Origin: an uncultured Collinsella sp.
GTDB lineage: Bacteria; Actinomycetota; Coriobacteriia; Coriobacteriales; Coriobacteriaceae
Reading direction: 5' to 3'
DNA: 58,109 bases
NCBI GenBank assembly: GCA_900542325.1
Contig: UQMY01000015.1
Location: 1 to 58,109, forward strand
The notes under the pieces: generated by a model
What the model saw: only the letters and a program-made list of their open reading frames with translations
What the model was told of the DNA's origin: nothing
The model's database searches: none
Position numbers and translations under genes: made by a program
Part shown: positions 1 through 7,191 of the stretch, in pieces
Layout: every line of letters begins with the position of its first letter
Numbering within the stretch: the stretch's first letter is position 1

Positions 1-1
1 A

Positions 2-631
2 TTATTTTCCGGTTCGACGAACAGCCGATCGTGTCAAATTTGGTCTAACAGAGCCTTTCTTTTTGCGTATCTGCACCTCGTGAAAACCCGCCTGCTCCAG
101 ATACGCCTTTAATTCAATGTCCTTGTAGATGGTCATGCCGCCGATGATCTGCGTCCACCTCTCGTCCTTGTCCGTATCGCCATTGCTCTCGTTGCAGATG
201 AGAATTGTCCCGCCTGGCTTCAGCGTCCGCCAGACCTCACGGAAGCATCGGGGCAAATCAGGCCAAAAATAGACGGTCTCAAAGGCCGTGGCGGCATCGA
301 AGTAGCTATCCTCAAACACCATATCCGCCACACTGCCTTGCAGAACGGCGCAACGCCCCTCCTGAATTGCAATTCGGTTGAGCTTTCTAGTCTTCTCCAC
401 GCTGACGGGCGAATAGTCGACGCCCTTGACGACGCCATGCGGGCATTTTTTCAGCAGCCGTTTTATGTTCGCCCCGCCGCCGCAGCCGCAATCCAGCACC
501 TTGGCATTTGGCGCAAGTCGTAGAAATCGAAGTCCCCACCGCGCCACAGGGCTGTGGCCCAGGTTCATCATGGCAACCATAAGTTTTCCGCCGAGGCCCA
601 CGGGCTTGCGGGTGTTTTCAAAGAACGACAT
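2..631 (-). CDS. Class I SAM-dependent methyltransferase (A)
   Basis: A 209-residue class I methyltransferase. A glycine-rich SAM-binding motif (VLDCGCGGGANI) is followed by an acidic residue after strand 2 (VKGVDYSP), and the LKPGG turn typical of the family is present. The substrate is unknown. The start chosen is the ATG before SFFENT, because GGAGGGG lies six bases upstream; an in-frame ATG ten codons earlier has no such site. The first 14 bases overlap the 3' end of the upstream methyltransferase gene, so the two are probably translationally coupled. The stop codon falls just inside the left edge of the window, so the gene is complete. Small-molecule methylation is an inference from the fold only. 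Confidence 0.85.
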   Translation of the reverse strand: MSFFENTRKPVGLGGKLMVAMMNLGHSPVARWGLRFLRLAPNAKVLDCGCGGGANIKRLLKKCPHGVVKGVDYSPVSVEKTRKLNRIAIQEGRCAVLQGSVADMVFEDSYFDAATAFETVYFWPDLPRCFREVWRTLKPGGTILICNESNGDTDKDERWTQIIGGMTIYKDIELKAYLEQAGFHEVQIRKKKGSVRPNLTRSAVRRTGK

Positions 632-1247
632 CTGGCCCCTCCGATTTCGTGCATTCCGCATAGGTCAACGGGAACGAGGCCTTCAGCACCGCGCTTTTCC
701 GCACCGCCCAGCCGTTTTGACGCAGGAAACGCAGGTATTCCTCGCTCGTCCATCTGCTGTGGAGGGGAAATCCCGCCATGCTCATGAAAAAGGCTTTTGC
801 CTTGCCGGAAACCGAGTTCCCCGCGTGGGTGAAGGTTGGCGCGATGAGCACGCCGTCGTCCTTCAGCACCCGCCTGATTTCTTGCAGGGCCTTTTCCGGA
901 TGCGGTACTATGTGAAGTGCGTTGGAAACGATTACCACTTCGAAGGACTTCTGCGCATAGGGCAGGCGGAACATATCCTGCACGGAAAAGTGCAGCTTTG
1001 CGGATTGATTGTCCCGCTTTGCTTCAAGGATCATCTTTGCAGAGGCGTCCGTAGCCTCGATGCGCGCCGCCGCATCCACGACGCTCTTTGCGATAAGCCC
1101 CGTGCCGGTGGCAACCTCCAGCACGGTCTTTGCTTTCACCACCGGCCGGATCAGCCCATACATCTTCTCATACGCCGCCCGGTCGTTTCGCATGAAACGG
1201 TCATACCGACCGGCGTTCTTTTCCCAGAAACCCTCGCGTTCGTGCAT
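618..1247 (-). CDS. Class I SAM-dependent methyltransferase (B)
   Basis: A 209-residue SAM methyltransferase of the Methyltransf_11 type. Motif I is VLEVATGTGLIA, motif II ends at IEATDAS, and the conserved post-motif region reads VVIVSNALHIVPHPEKAL, as in UbiE/Coq5-like enzymes. Translation probably starts at the ATG before HEREGF, with GGGGGCG seven bases upstream; an in-frame TTG five codons earlier is less likely. It is the first gene of a two-gene operon with methyltransferase A, which overlaps its end by 14 bases. A 7-4-7 inverted repeat lies 18 bases upstream and may be its operator. The substrate cannot be deduced. Confidence 0.85.
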   Translation of the reverse strand: MHEREGFWEKNAGRYDRFMRNDRAAYEKMYGLIRPVVKAKTVLEVATGTGLIAKSVVDAAARIEATDASAKMILEAKRDNQSAKLHFSVQDMFRLPYAQKSFEVVIVSNALHIVPHPEKALQEIRRVLKDDGVLIAPTFTHAGNSVSGKAKAFFMSMAGFPLHSRWTSEEYLRFLRQNGWAVRKSAVLKASFPLTYAECTKSEGPDVVL

Positions 1248-1264
1248 GGCTGTCGCCCCCAAAC

Positions 1265-1282
1265 AGTTAGAGCAATCTAACT
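1265..1282. promoter_or_regulatory. Inverted repeat upstream of the methyltransferase pair
   Basis: AGTTAGA and TCTAACT are perfect 7-base arms around GCAA, 18 bases upstream of the methyltransferase B start. The size and position suit a dimeric repressor or activator site. The cognate regulator is not obvious in the window. Confidence 0.4.
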
Positions 1283-1362
1283 ATAACACACGAATCATGC
1301 AGTAAGATGAGGCTAACCTTCTTTTCTTGGCTAAGACGCATCTCTTCGGTTTTCGCTTATAA

Positions 1363-1443
1363 CGGCGCGAATCAGATACTAGGCTGGAGCTGAAGAAAGA
1401 GCTCGGCGGACAGGTAGGTCGATACCGGTTCCCGGAACGGTGA
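1363..1443 (+). pseudogene. Possible C-terminal coding remnant
   Basis: A short open stretch encodes a charged tail (RRESDTRLELKKELGGQVG, then RYRFPER and a stop). It begins directly after an in-frame stop and has no start codon or ribosome site. It looks like the decayed end of a lost gene, but it is too short to name and could be chance. Confidence 0.2.
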
Positions 1444-1495
1444 TCCAGCCAATTACACCAGGGCCCTAGTCATTGAGTGGGAATAGAAAATTCCT

Positions 1496-1546
1496 TAGTT
1501 ATGGGGGTATAAATTTGATTTCCTTTAGGATACCCCCCCATAACTA
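1496..1546. repeat. Imperfect inverted repeat (hairpin)
   Basis: A 15-base left arm (TAGTTATGGGGGTAT) faces a right arm that matches it except for two extra C bases, with a 19-base loop. It stands at the 5' edge of the structured stretch before the toxN-like gene. It could be a terminator for upstream transcription, the 5' hairpin of an RNA, or the end of a small mobile element. Confidence 0.5.
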
Positions 1547-1559
1547 TATGAATTGACCT

Positions 1560-1790
1560 GCTGACTCCAATGAAGATTGGAGGGCAACTGCCAGGGGTGA
1601 CGGCCCAGCGAGTGTTATTTTGCGAGCTATGCGCGTTGAAAGCGACCTTTCGTGGCATAAGCTACTTGCCGGAAGCCGCGGCTTTCAGAGTACGGCTTAC
1701 GTGTACGTTTAACCTCCGTGGGCGACGGGGTGCCGCAAGGCGTAGAATATCGCCCACCTGTAGGGGCCTGCAGCGATGCGGGCCCCACTT
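1560..1790 (+). ncRNA. Candidate structured RNA upstream of the toxN-like gene
   Basis: About 230 bases carry at least four consecutive perfect or near-perfect stems: 1565-1571 with 1576-1582 (loop GAAG), 1625-1632 with 1655-1663 enclosing GAAAG/CTTTC, 1718-1725 with 1750-1757, and 1763-1768 with 1781-1786. No convincing reading frame or ribosome site lies within. Type III toxin-antitoxin loci place an RNA antitoxin directly before the toxin gene, which fits the position. However, I do not see the short tandem direct repeats most ToxI-like antitoxins have. A leader element or a mobile-element RNA (HEARO/omega-RNA-like) remains possible. Confidence 0.4.
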
Positions 1791-1810
1791 CGTATGAAGA
1801 GGCGCAACCG

Positions 1811-2260
1811 GTGAAGGTCGTATCCATCTCCCAGGACTTCTTTGACCTCGTCGAGGGCGACCGCGAGCTCATGCTTAAGCACAATCTCCCCTGCATCGTG
1901 GTGGTGAGGCTGCGTTTCCGCGGGAAGCGCAGGGACTTCGCCGTGCCGCTGCATTCCAACATCGCCCCCAACGTGCCCAAAGACCAGTACTTTGCGTTGC
2001 CACCCCGCCCCACGACGAGCCCCGGCTGTCGCCACGGCATCCACTACATCAAGATGTTCCCCATAACCAAGTCCTACCAGCGCCGCTTCAGGACCGAGGG
2101 CTCGGCCTACTACGAGACGCTCCAGCGCATCATTGACGGCAACACCAAGCGCATTGTCTCCGAGTGCCAGGCGTACCTCGACCGCTGCGAGCGCGAGGGA
2201 AGGCCCCGCTTCGCCGTCGACATCGACCGTATCGTGGGGCTGCTGGAGGGCGAGAAGTAG
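1811..2260 (+). CDS. ToxN/AbiQ-like type III toxin-antitoxin endoribonuclease (putative)
   Basis: A 149-residue protein whose layout matches the ToxN/AbiQ fold as I know it: an N-terminal VVSISQDFFDLV segment, then a strand pair ending in RDFAVPLHS (family pattern: Y-APL-S), a KMFPI strand, and a C-terminal helix with YETLQRIIDGNTKRI. Family members are sequence-specific endoribonucleases held inactive by a cognate RNA. They act in abortive phage infection and plasmid maintenance. The GTG start is chosen because it places the typical N-terminus first; an upstream in-frame ATG at 1718 would read through the structured RNA stems. The gene stands alone and no protein antitoxin is adjacent. The similarity is by eye, so the family call is moderate. 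Confidence 0.55.
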   Translation: MKVVSISQDFFDLVEGDRELMLKHNLPCIVVVRLRFRGKRRDFAVPLHSNIAPNVPKDQYFALPPRPTTSPGCRHGIHYIKMFPITKSYQRRFRTEGSAYYETLQRIIDGNTKRIVSECQAYLDRCEREGRPRFAVDIDRIVGLLEGEK

Positions 2261-2336
2261 GGCACCTCGGCTCAGCCTCGAGCCATGTGGAGTCGCTCCG
2301 CATTTTTGAACGCCGCGTGTGCGTCCCAAATACTTG

Positions 2337-2356
2337 AGAAACTTGAGAAACAAGCT
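2337..2356. repeat. Short tandem repeat (ACTTGAGAA x2)
   Basis: ACTTGAGAA occurs twice in tandem within the 217-base gap between the toxN-like gene and yjdF. Nothing else of note was seen in this gap, and no clear terminator for either convergent gene. Confidence 0.35.
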
Positions 2357-2477
2357 GTGAAGTGCAGTGGCTCGCCCGTGCCCGTGCATAGCCGTCACCA
2401 TTAGCGTCTACGCGGCGTCGGCTTCAAGTGGAACTGGCCCCACTGCTGTATATGGTTTGCCTTGCTGCACATGGCGA

Positions 2478-2897
2478 TCAATGCCCGCGATGCTTCTGCT
2501 TGCGCTTCAGCTTTCGCTGCTCGAAGCGCGCCTCCGCCTCATCCGCGCGACGCTGGCTTCTTGCTTGAGCCGACTCCCGCTTCATCGCTTCCCGCTGTGC
2601 TGCGAGCGCCTGTTGTGCCTTGGTGCTCACCGCGGGCCGCTTAAGGGCTTTCGCTGCCTCGCGAGCGCGTCGCTTGGGATTCTTCGCGGGCTTGCTTGTT
2701 TCCGTGGCCTCGTCACCGAAGAACGAGAGCTTCGCCCATTTGCTTGTAACGAATTGCAGGATTTCCTCATTGGACGGTTCTGCACCGAAGACGATGCGGA
2801 CGACGCCGTATCTGCCGTCCTCGACATGCTCCGCCAGCCCGACCCAGAATTGGCCGTCATGATATACGGTCAGGGTGGATGACACACTGATCTGCAT
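2478..2897 (-). CDS. yjdF: YjdF family protein (DUF2992)
   Basis: A 139-residue protein with the hallmark YjdF layout. The N-terminal half has TVYHDGQFWVGLAEHVEDG and VRIVFGAEPSNEEILQFV. The C-terminal half is very basic and helical, with STKAQQALAAQREAMK and ending KRKQKHRGH. Its biochemical function is not established; in Bacillus it is controlled by a riboswitch that responds to aza-aromatic compounds. The start is the ATG before QISVSS, preceded by AAGGAGG at good spacing. The upstream leader resembles the yjdF RNA motif, which supports the call. It is a single-gene unit converging on the toxN-like gene. Confidence 0.9.
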   Translation of the reverse strand: MQISVSSTLTVYHDGQFWVGLAEHVEDGRYGVVRIVFGAEPSNEEILQFVTSKWAKLSFFGDEATETSKPAKNPKRRAREAAKALKRPAVSTKAQQALAAQREAMKRESAQARSQRRADEAEARFEQRKLKRKQKHRGH

Positions 2898-2904
2898 GGT
2901 TGGT

Positions 2905-3022
2905 TCCTCCTTTATGTAGATGACCATGCAGAGAAGGGACAACCAAGGAGGCAGGTTACTGATGCGGACTCCCGCACGCCCACGACTACCCGACGGGGAC
3001 TGTGTTTTCATCTCTGGTGGTT
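2905..3022 (-). ncRNA. yjdF-type riboswitch leader
   Basis: The transcribed leader of yjdF runs from about 3022 to 2905. On the minus strand it contains GAGATGAAAACACAG, a GTCCCCGTCGGG stretch, GAGTCCGCATCAGTAACC and a final CCTTGGTTGTCC just before the ribosome site. From memory these match conserved blocks of the yjdF RNA motif. Regulation is probably at translation, since no T-run terminator precedes the start. A TACAAT box at 3025-3030 (minus strand) may be the -10 element, but no good -35 is visible. Confidence 0.65.
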
Positions 3023-3066
3023 GGATTGTAGCATGAGCGAATGCGCATTGACCTCGCTGCCGGCAT

Positions 3067-3294
3067 GCTGTGACTGGTCGAGGGTTTTACCAGGAATGGG
3101 GAAAGCCGGCACAGGAGCTGCGCCCGGGCGATGTGGTCAACATCGCCCCGGGGGTGAAGCATTGACACGGAGCCGCGCCCGACGGCTGGTTCTCCCATCT
3201 CGCGCTGGAGGTTCCGGGCGAGGAGACCTCCAACGAGTGGTTGGAGCCTGTGAACGACGAGGATTATCTCAAAGCGACTAACAAAGAGGCTTAA
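3067..3294 (+). pseudogene. Cupin-domain protein, 5'-truncated with internal stop
   Basis: The frame reads RGFYQEWGKPAQELRPGD, VVNIAPGVKH, a TGA stop, then HGAAPDGWFSHLALEVPGEE to a final TAA. This matches the C-terminal half of small cupin proteins of the carboxymuconolactone-decarboxylase/cupin group, where the metal-binding stretch reads HWHGA. The TGA at 3163-3165 sits exactly where Trp (TGG) is expected. The N-terminal part is absent and no start codon with a ribosome site is present, so the gene is both truncated and interrupted. Its stop overlaps that of the sirtuin fragment on the other strand. Confidence 0.7.
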
Positions 3295-3612
3295 GCACCG
3301 TCGCCCACCCGCGCCGCCGAGAGCAGTGCGCCCAAATCGGCCTGGATTGCCTCCGCCTTGCTTCCGAGCTGCAAGGGGGCTGAGTCGCCCGAGATGTTAA
3401 CGCTCAACAGATGCGCATCCGGCAGCTTTGCGGCCATGCTCCAGAACGGGAGCGTGATGATGCCGGGGGTCATCTCGCCCACGCCAAGCTCCAGCAGCAG
3501 CACGCGGCCAGCTCCGCGCTCGTGCACGAAGCGCTCGTATCGTCCGAGGCTCTCGCGCCATGTCGCACCCTGCAGAAACGTGCCGTCGCGCACCCACGGT
3601 ACAAGATACTGG
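3291..3612 (-). pseudogene. C-terminal fragment of a sirtuin-like gene (paralogue of 6343-7191)
   Basis: About 100 residues, from VRDGTFLQGA-like sequence to the stop, are close to the C-terminus of the intact sirtuin-like protein at 6343-7191. The shared core includes LLLELGVGEMTPGIITLPFW and SVNISG. The similarity stops abruptly near 3612, where the DNA enters the radical SAM insert. The NAD-binding and catalytic parts are missing, so this is a remnant. The matching N-terminal remnant of the same ancestral module (from its first sirtuin gene) is at 5355-5555. Confidence 0.85.
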
Positions 3613-3772
3613 TTTTCCGTGCGAAAACGCTCATGCCGCTAAATTGAGCGACCGCCTGTACTGCAGCGGGATCATCCGCCCGAGCGATCCCTTAATCCGT
3701 CGCCCGTTGCGCCAATCGGCAGAAGCCACGCGTGGACGCTAATCGCTCGAGCGAATCGTCGTCGGTTTCCGT

Positions 3773-4681
3773 TTAACGATTTCTTTTTCCGCTATTATCT
3801 GACCCTCGGACTTCCTCGTGATAGAAGTAGTCCACGATCACCGGATGCCCCTGGGGGACTCTGCCATAAGGCATTTCGTTGTCCACAAAGGGGCAATCGT
3901 ACTTCTTGGCCATTTCCTCGGCTTTTACTTCAAGCGCTTCAAAATAGCTACGGTTGCGCTTGTTATAGATCTCATCGTAAAGCGGTACGAGATTGGGATG
4001 TTTCTCGGCGATATAATCCAGGATCGCTTTTTTGAAACCACCCCGAAGATTGAGATTTTCGAGCCAAAACAAATCGCACCGATCCTTTACTCGCTCAAAA
4101 ATCATCTCAAAATCCGTGATGCCGGGAAATACCGGGGACACGAAGCAGACCGTACGGATACCTTCGTCATACACCTGCTTCATAGCGGCGATACGACGCT
4201 CGATGCTCGACGCGGAGTCCATATCGTTCTTGAAGTTCTCATCCAGCGTGTTGATCGACCATGAAACGGTCACTCGTCCAAGCCTCTTCAGCAGATCGAT
4301 ATCCCGTACCACAAGATCGGACTTTGTGCAGATCAGAATATCTGCATCGCTGCCAATCAGCTGCTCCAGGAGTTTCCTGGTATTCCCGAATCGCTCCTCC
4401 TGTGGATTGTAGCCATCCGTCACAGAACCGATAACCACCCGCTGTCCAGCGTATTTCTTCGGATTCTTGATTTCCGGCCAATGCTTCACATCAAGAAAGG
4501 TGCCCCATTCCTCCTTGTGTCCGGTAAAGCGCTTCATAAAGGAGGCATAGCAATACTTGCAGGCATGCGTGCAGCCTACATAGGGATTGACCGAGTAGCC
4601 GCCTACCGGCAGGCTGGACTTGGTCATGATGTTCTTTGCTTCCACCTCATTGATGAGGATTCCATCGATCACTTCCGCCAT
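3773..4681 (-). CDS. Radical SAM mobile pair protein B
   Basis: A 302-residue radical SAM enzyme. The [4Fe-4S] cysteines are in CTHACKYCYA (CxxxCxxC) near residue 36, followed by GSVTDGYNPQEE and an SPL-like barrel (VSWSINTLDENF, FVSPVFPGITDFE). Family: SplB-like proteins that occur as a two-gene mobile unit; the reaction is unknown. Start: the ATG before AEVIDGIL, with GGAGGTG about six bases upstream inside the end of protein A. A longer frame exists upstream but overlaps A too far. The 13-base overlap with A implies translational coupling. Together the two genes fill the gap between the two sirtuin fragments. Confidence 0.85.
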   Translation of the reverse strand: MAEVIDGILINEVEAKNIMTKSSLPVGGYSVNPYVGCTHACKYCYASFMKRFTGHKEEWGTFLDVKHWPEIKNPKKYAGQRVVIGSVTDGYNPQEERFGNTRKLLEQLIGSDADILICTKSDLVVRDIDLLKRLGRVTVSWSINTLDENFKNDMDSASSIERRIAAMKQVYDEGIRTVCFVSPVFPGITDFEMIFERVKDRCDLFWLENLNLRGGFKKAILDYIAEKHPNLVPLYDEIYNKRNRSYFEALEVKAEEMAKKYDCPFVDNEMPYGRVPQGHPVIVDYFYHEEVRGSDNSGKRNR

Positions 4682-5358
4682 GTTCTCTGCACCTCCAGCA
4701 CTCTTTCGAATTCTTCCGGCAATTCCTGAATCATGTTTTCGTCCCCTATGACAGAGACGAGGTCTTCCTTCATAAACATTGGAATGCCAAGCGCGTGCGC
4801 CTGGTCCGTCAAAGACCATGCCCACTCCGGTTCCGTATGAACCTTCCTGCTCTGCGCCCCGGTCATGGTACCGACGACGATCCAGTTGATTCCGGAAAGG
4901 TCGACCGTACCGGGATCGTCGAATAGCGGCTCAAAAGTAACGAAGAAGTGATTTGCTTTGACGTTTTTCCGAAGGGCGTCGATACGCCACAGCTCCGCTT
5001 TCCTCGTCACCGTAACGCCGAACCATGCGTTTTCCAGGTCGGTATCTAAATCCAGCAAATCGGGTCTCTTGGTCAGGAACAGGAACTGATGCTGTGGATT
5101 CTCATGGATCTTTGCAAGTACCTCGTCTCGCCATTCCAGCTTCCACCCGGAGAGATCGCTCATGCCGGTAAGGAGAAAGTTCTGCGGGCGTTTCTTTTCC
5201 ATCATCTTGAGCTTGCTCGGGAAGAACGCAGGATCAGCGAAGTCGTCAATCATATGCCAACGTTTCACATTGTTACGGGCATAGCAATATGGACACCCCA
5301 CCGTGCAGCCGATGACGATATTCATATTCTGAATCTGATTTTTGATGCAGATGCTCAT
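4669..5358 (-). CDS. Radical SAM mobile pair protein A
   Basis: A 229-residue radical SAM protein with the cluster motif CTVGCPYCYARNN near residue 18 and a DUF5131-like body (FLLTGMSDLSGW, FLFLTKRPDLL, WFGVTVTRKAE, WIVVGTMTGAQSR). It is the first gene of the pair. Its ATG overlaps the stop of the truncated sirtuin N-terminal frame as ATGA, so its translation could be coupled to that short leader frame. Family knowledge says such pairs are found as mobile two-gene units, sometimes with their own regulator. Here the only plausible promoter is that of the disrupted sirtuin gene, facing a TetR gene. Confidence 0.85.
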   Translation of the reverse strand: MSICIKNQIQNMNIVIGCTVGCPYCYARNNVKRWHMIDDFADPAFFPSKLKMMEKKRPQNFLLTGMSDLSGWKLEWRDEVLAKIHENPQHQFLFLTKRPDLLDLDTDLENAWFGVTVTRKAELWRIDALRKNVKANHFFVTFEPLFDDPGTVDLSGINWIVVGTMTGAQSRKVHTEPEWAWSLTDQAHALGIPMFMKEDLVSVIGDENMIQELPEEFERVLEVQRTWRK

Positions 5359-5555
5359 AACGCCTGCCTACCTGCCTCTCCCGTAAACACGCAATCAGCC
5401 TCCCCCACCTTGCGGGCAAAAGCCTCGATATCTTGCTTGCAAGCAGCAGGCTCGCAATCGCTCAAATCGTATGACGTGCCGCCGTTTCGATAGACGGCCC
5501 GATGGGAAAACGATCGGCTGACAAGCCCGATGCCGAGCTTCTCGCACAGGGTCAT
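5355..5555 (-). pseudogene. N-terminal fragment of a sirtuin-like gene (paralogue of 7881-8846)
   Basis: Residues 1-55 follow the N-terminus of the intact sirtuin-like protein at 7881-8846 (MTLCEKL vs MTLYEQL; NGGTSYDLSDCEP vs SGSTPYELSDREP; EADCVFTGEAG vs EADCVLVGGAS). Similarity ends near 5385, just where the NAD-binding glycine motif should begin, and the frame closes ten residues later. The start (ATG) and its AAGGGAG ribosome site are intact, so the 66-codon frame is probably still translated and now leads into radical SAM protein A. Confidence 0.85.
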
Positions 5556-5698
5556 CCGTGCTCCCTTTCAGCTATAAAAAACAGGTGTCTATAAACAGTA
5601 TCCTTGTTGATTTTCGCAGGGGCAATGAACAAACGCGTGCACCTGTCGATAAACGAACAGCTACTGGACATTGTCAAACGACTCAGATTGGAGAGACG
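5556..5698. promoter_or_regulatory. Divergent promoter region, TetR / sirtuin module (copy 1)
   Basis: This spacer is clearly related to the one at 8847-8989. Shared blocks include GTGTCTATAAA, AGTATCC near the middle, GCAATGAACA, and GTCGATAAACGA. Conservation of a non-coding spacer between two duplicated modules suggests it holds shared promoter and operator sites for the flanking TetR genes. The exact operator cannot be fixed by eye. Confidence 0.55.
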
Positions 5699-6259
5699 AT
5701 GGGAGAAACCAAGATCGACCGCCGGCGGCGCTACACCCTCTCGGTCATACAGGAGGCGTTCTTCGCGCTGCTGGCCGAGGTCGGCTTCGCGAAGATGACG
5801 GTGGCGGACATCTGCCGCCGCGCCGAGATCAACCGGGGAACGTTCTATCTGCATTACGAGGATAAGTACGCGCTGCTCGATGCGCTTATCGACGAGGCAT
5901 TGGCAGCGGCTCCCCCGCTTGAGGGGGTTGAATCGGCAACGCTTTGCCAGCGTCCGCCGGCAGACGACGATTATCGCCTGCTTTATTCGGACAGCGACGC
6001 ATACGCTCGCGTAGCCCAGCGCGTCATAGAACGCGGAGCGGAGCAGATGGTTCCCTGGGTCATGGAGAAAACAGGGCTTTCACGCGAAGACGCCTTCCTG
6101 CTCTTCGTCCACAACGTCCAGGGCAATCTGGCCGTCAACCGCCTGCTCGGCTGGAGACGAGGCCCCGAGTTCGCCCATGCCCAGGAGCTGCTCAACGCCT
6201 ATTCCGAAGGGGGCTTACTGGCGGTATCCGCTCTTCGCGATTCCGATAACCCATCGTGA
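5699..6259 (+). CDS. TetR/AcrR family regulator (module copy 1)
   Basis: A 186-residue TetR-type repressor. Residues 1-50 form the DNA-binding domain (YTLSVIQEAFFALLAEVGF, KMTVADICRRAEINRGTFY, LHYEDKYALLDALIDE). The C-terminal ligand domain contains FVHNVQGNLAVNRLLGWRRGPEF. The start is the ATG before GETKIDRR, preceded by GGAG. It is a close paralogue of the regulator at 8990-9679. It lies divergently from the disrupted sirtuin gene and the radical SAM pair, so it probably controls those promoters and its own. It ends with a normal stop after RDSDNPS, which serves as the reference for the frameshifted paralogue. Confidence 0.9.
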   Translation: MGETKIDRRRRYTLSVIQEAFFALLAEVGFAKMTVADICRRAEINRGTFYLHYEDKYALLDALIDEALAAAPPLEGVESATLCQRPPADDDYRLLYSDSDAYARVAQRVIERGAEQMVPWVMEKTGLSREDAFLLFVHNVQGNLAVNRLLGWRRGPEFAHAQELLNAYSEGGLLAVSALRDSDNPS

Positions 6260-6278
6260 CCTGCGATTCAGGAATACC

Positions 6279-6306
6279 AGCCTCCGAGCCCTCTCGTTCG
6301 GAGGCT
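6279..6306. terminator. Candidate bidirectional terminator hairpin
   Basis: AGCCTCCG and CGGAGGCT form an 8-base stem between the convergent ends of the TetR gene (copy 1) and the sirtuin-like operon. A short A/T-rich tail (CTAAAA) follows on the plus strand. No strong T-run is present on either side, so efficiency is uncertain. Confidence 0.4.
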
Positions 6307-6342
6307 GCGGCTAAAACCTCATTGCGCGTCTACCGCTCCGCG

Positions 6343-7191
6343 TTACTCGCCACCTGCCCGCGCCACCGAGAGCAGGGCGCCCAAATCGGCCTGGATCGCC
6401 CCTGCCTTGCTTCCAAGCTGCAACGGAGCCGAGCTGCCCGAGATGTTTACGCTCAAAAGGTGCGCATCCGGCAGCTTCGCGGCCATGCTCCAGAACGGGA
6501 GCGTGATGATGCCGGGGGTCATCTCGCCCACGCCGAGCTCCAGCAACAGCACGCGGCGATCGCTGCGCTCGCGCACGAAGCGCTCGTATCGTCCGAGGCT
6601 CTCGCGCCATACCGCACCCTGCAGAAACGTGTCGTCGCGCACCCACGGCACAAGCTGCCAGCCGCAGTGCGGGCATCGGGGGACATCCTCGCTGCGGATC
6701 TCGAACCCCGCCATGCCCGCGAACATGCGCTCGACGTAGGGGCTCGCCTCGAAGAGCTCGTCGCAGCATGGCTGCTTGCATTGAAGGTGCGCGAAGCTTC
6801 CCTGATAGTTGCAGATCCTCTCGGTGGGAAACGTCTTCTCGACTTGGGTGTCTACATTGGTGCTCAGGATGAAGTAGTCCTTATGGCCGATGAGGGACCG
6901 TAGGTCGAGATAGGGCTGCGAGGTCGGCTCGCGCAGCATGAAATCGATATATCGCGCGTAGTAGGCCCATTGCTGCTCGAGGCTGGGGTAGAGGTGGTAG
7001 AAGCCGTCGAAAAGGCTCTTGAAGCCAAAGGCTTGCTGCCAGTCCGCCATTCCTGCGCGCGCCATGCCCGCGCGGTTGTAATGGTTGAACCCGGCGGCGC
7101 TCGACATGCCCGAGCCGATGCCGACGATGATGGCGTCGGCATCGTCGATAAGGCTTCGAAGCCTACGCGCTTCTCTTTCTAGGGGTGGCAT
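6343..7191 (-). CDS. Sirtuin-like NAD-binding protein 1 (SIR2 family, Gln variant)
   Basis: A 282-residue SIR2-fold protein. It has the NAD-binding GIGSGMSSAAGFNHYN near residue 24, STNVDTQVEKTF near 110, and a zinc ribbon from Cys138, Cys142/143, Cys173 and Cys176. Classical sirtuins use His in an HG motif as catalytic base. Here the equivalent reads NYQGS, with Gln130, as in the class M sirtuins (SirTM) reported to ADP-ribosylate proteins. It is the last gene of a three-gene operon. Its ATG overlaps the stop of gene 2 by 13 bases. An ADP-ribosyltransferase role is an inference from the Gln; no macrodomain, GcvH-like or lipoate-ligase partner of the known SirTM operons lies nearby. Confidence 0.75.
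   Translation of the reverse strand: MPPLEREARRLRSLIDDADAIIVGIGSGMSSAAGFNHYNRAGMARAGMADWQQAFGFKSLFDGFYHLYPSLEQQWAYYARYIDFMLREPTSQPYLDLRSLIGHKDYFILSTNVDTQVEKTFPTERICNYQGSFAHLQCKQPCCDELFEASPYVERMFAGMAGFEIRSEDVPRCPHCGWQLVPWVRDDTFLQGAVWRESLGRYERFVRERSDRRVLLLELGVGEMTPGIITLPFWSMAAKLPDAHLLSVNISGSSAPLQLGSKAGAIQADLGALLSVARAGGE

Noticed and set aside
1470..1658. A 62-codon minus-strand frame between the methyltransferases and the toxN-like gene
   Set aside because: It runs through the hairpins of the structured region and has no ribosome site or family resemblance.
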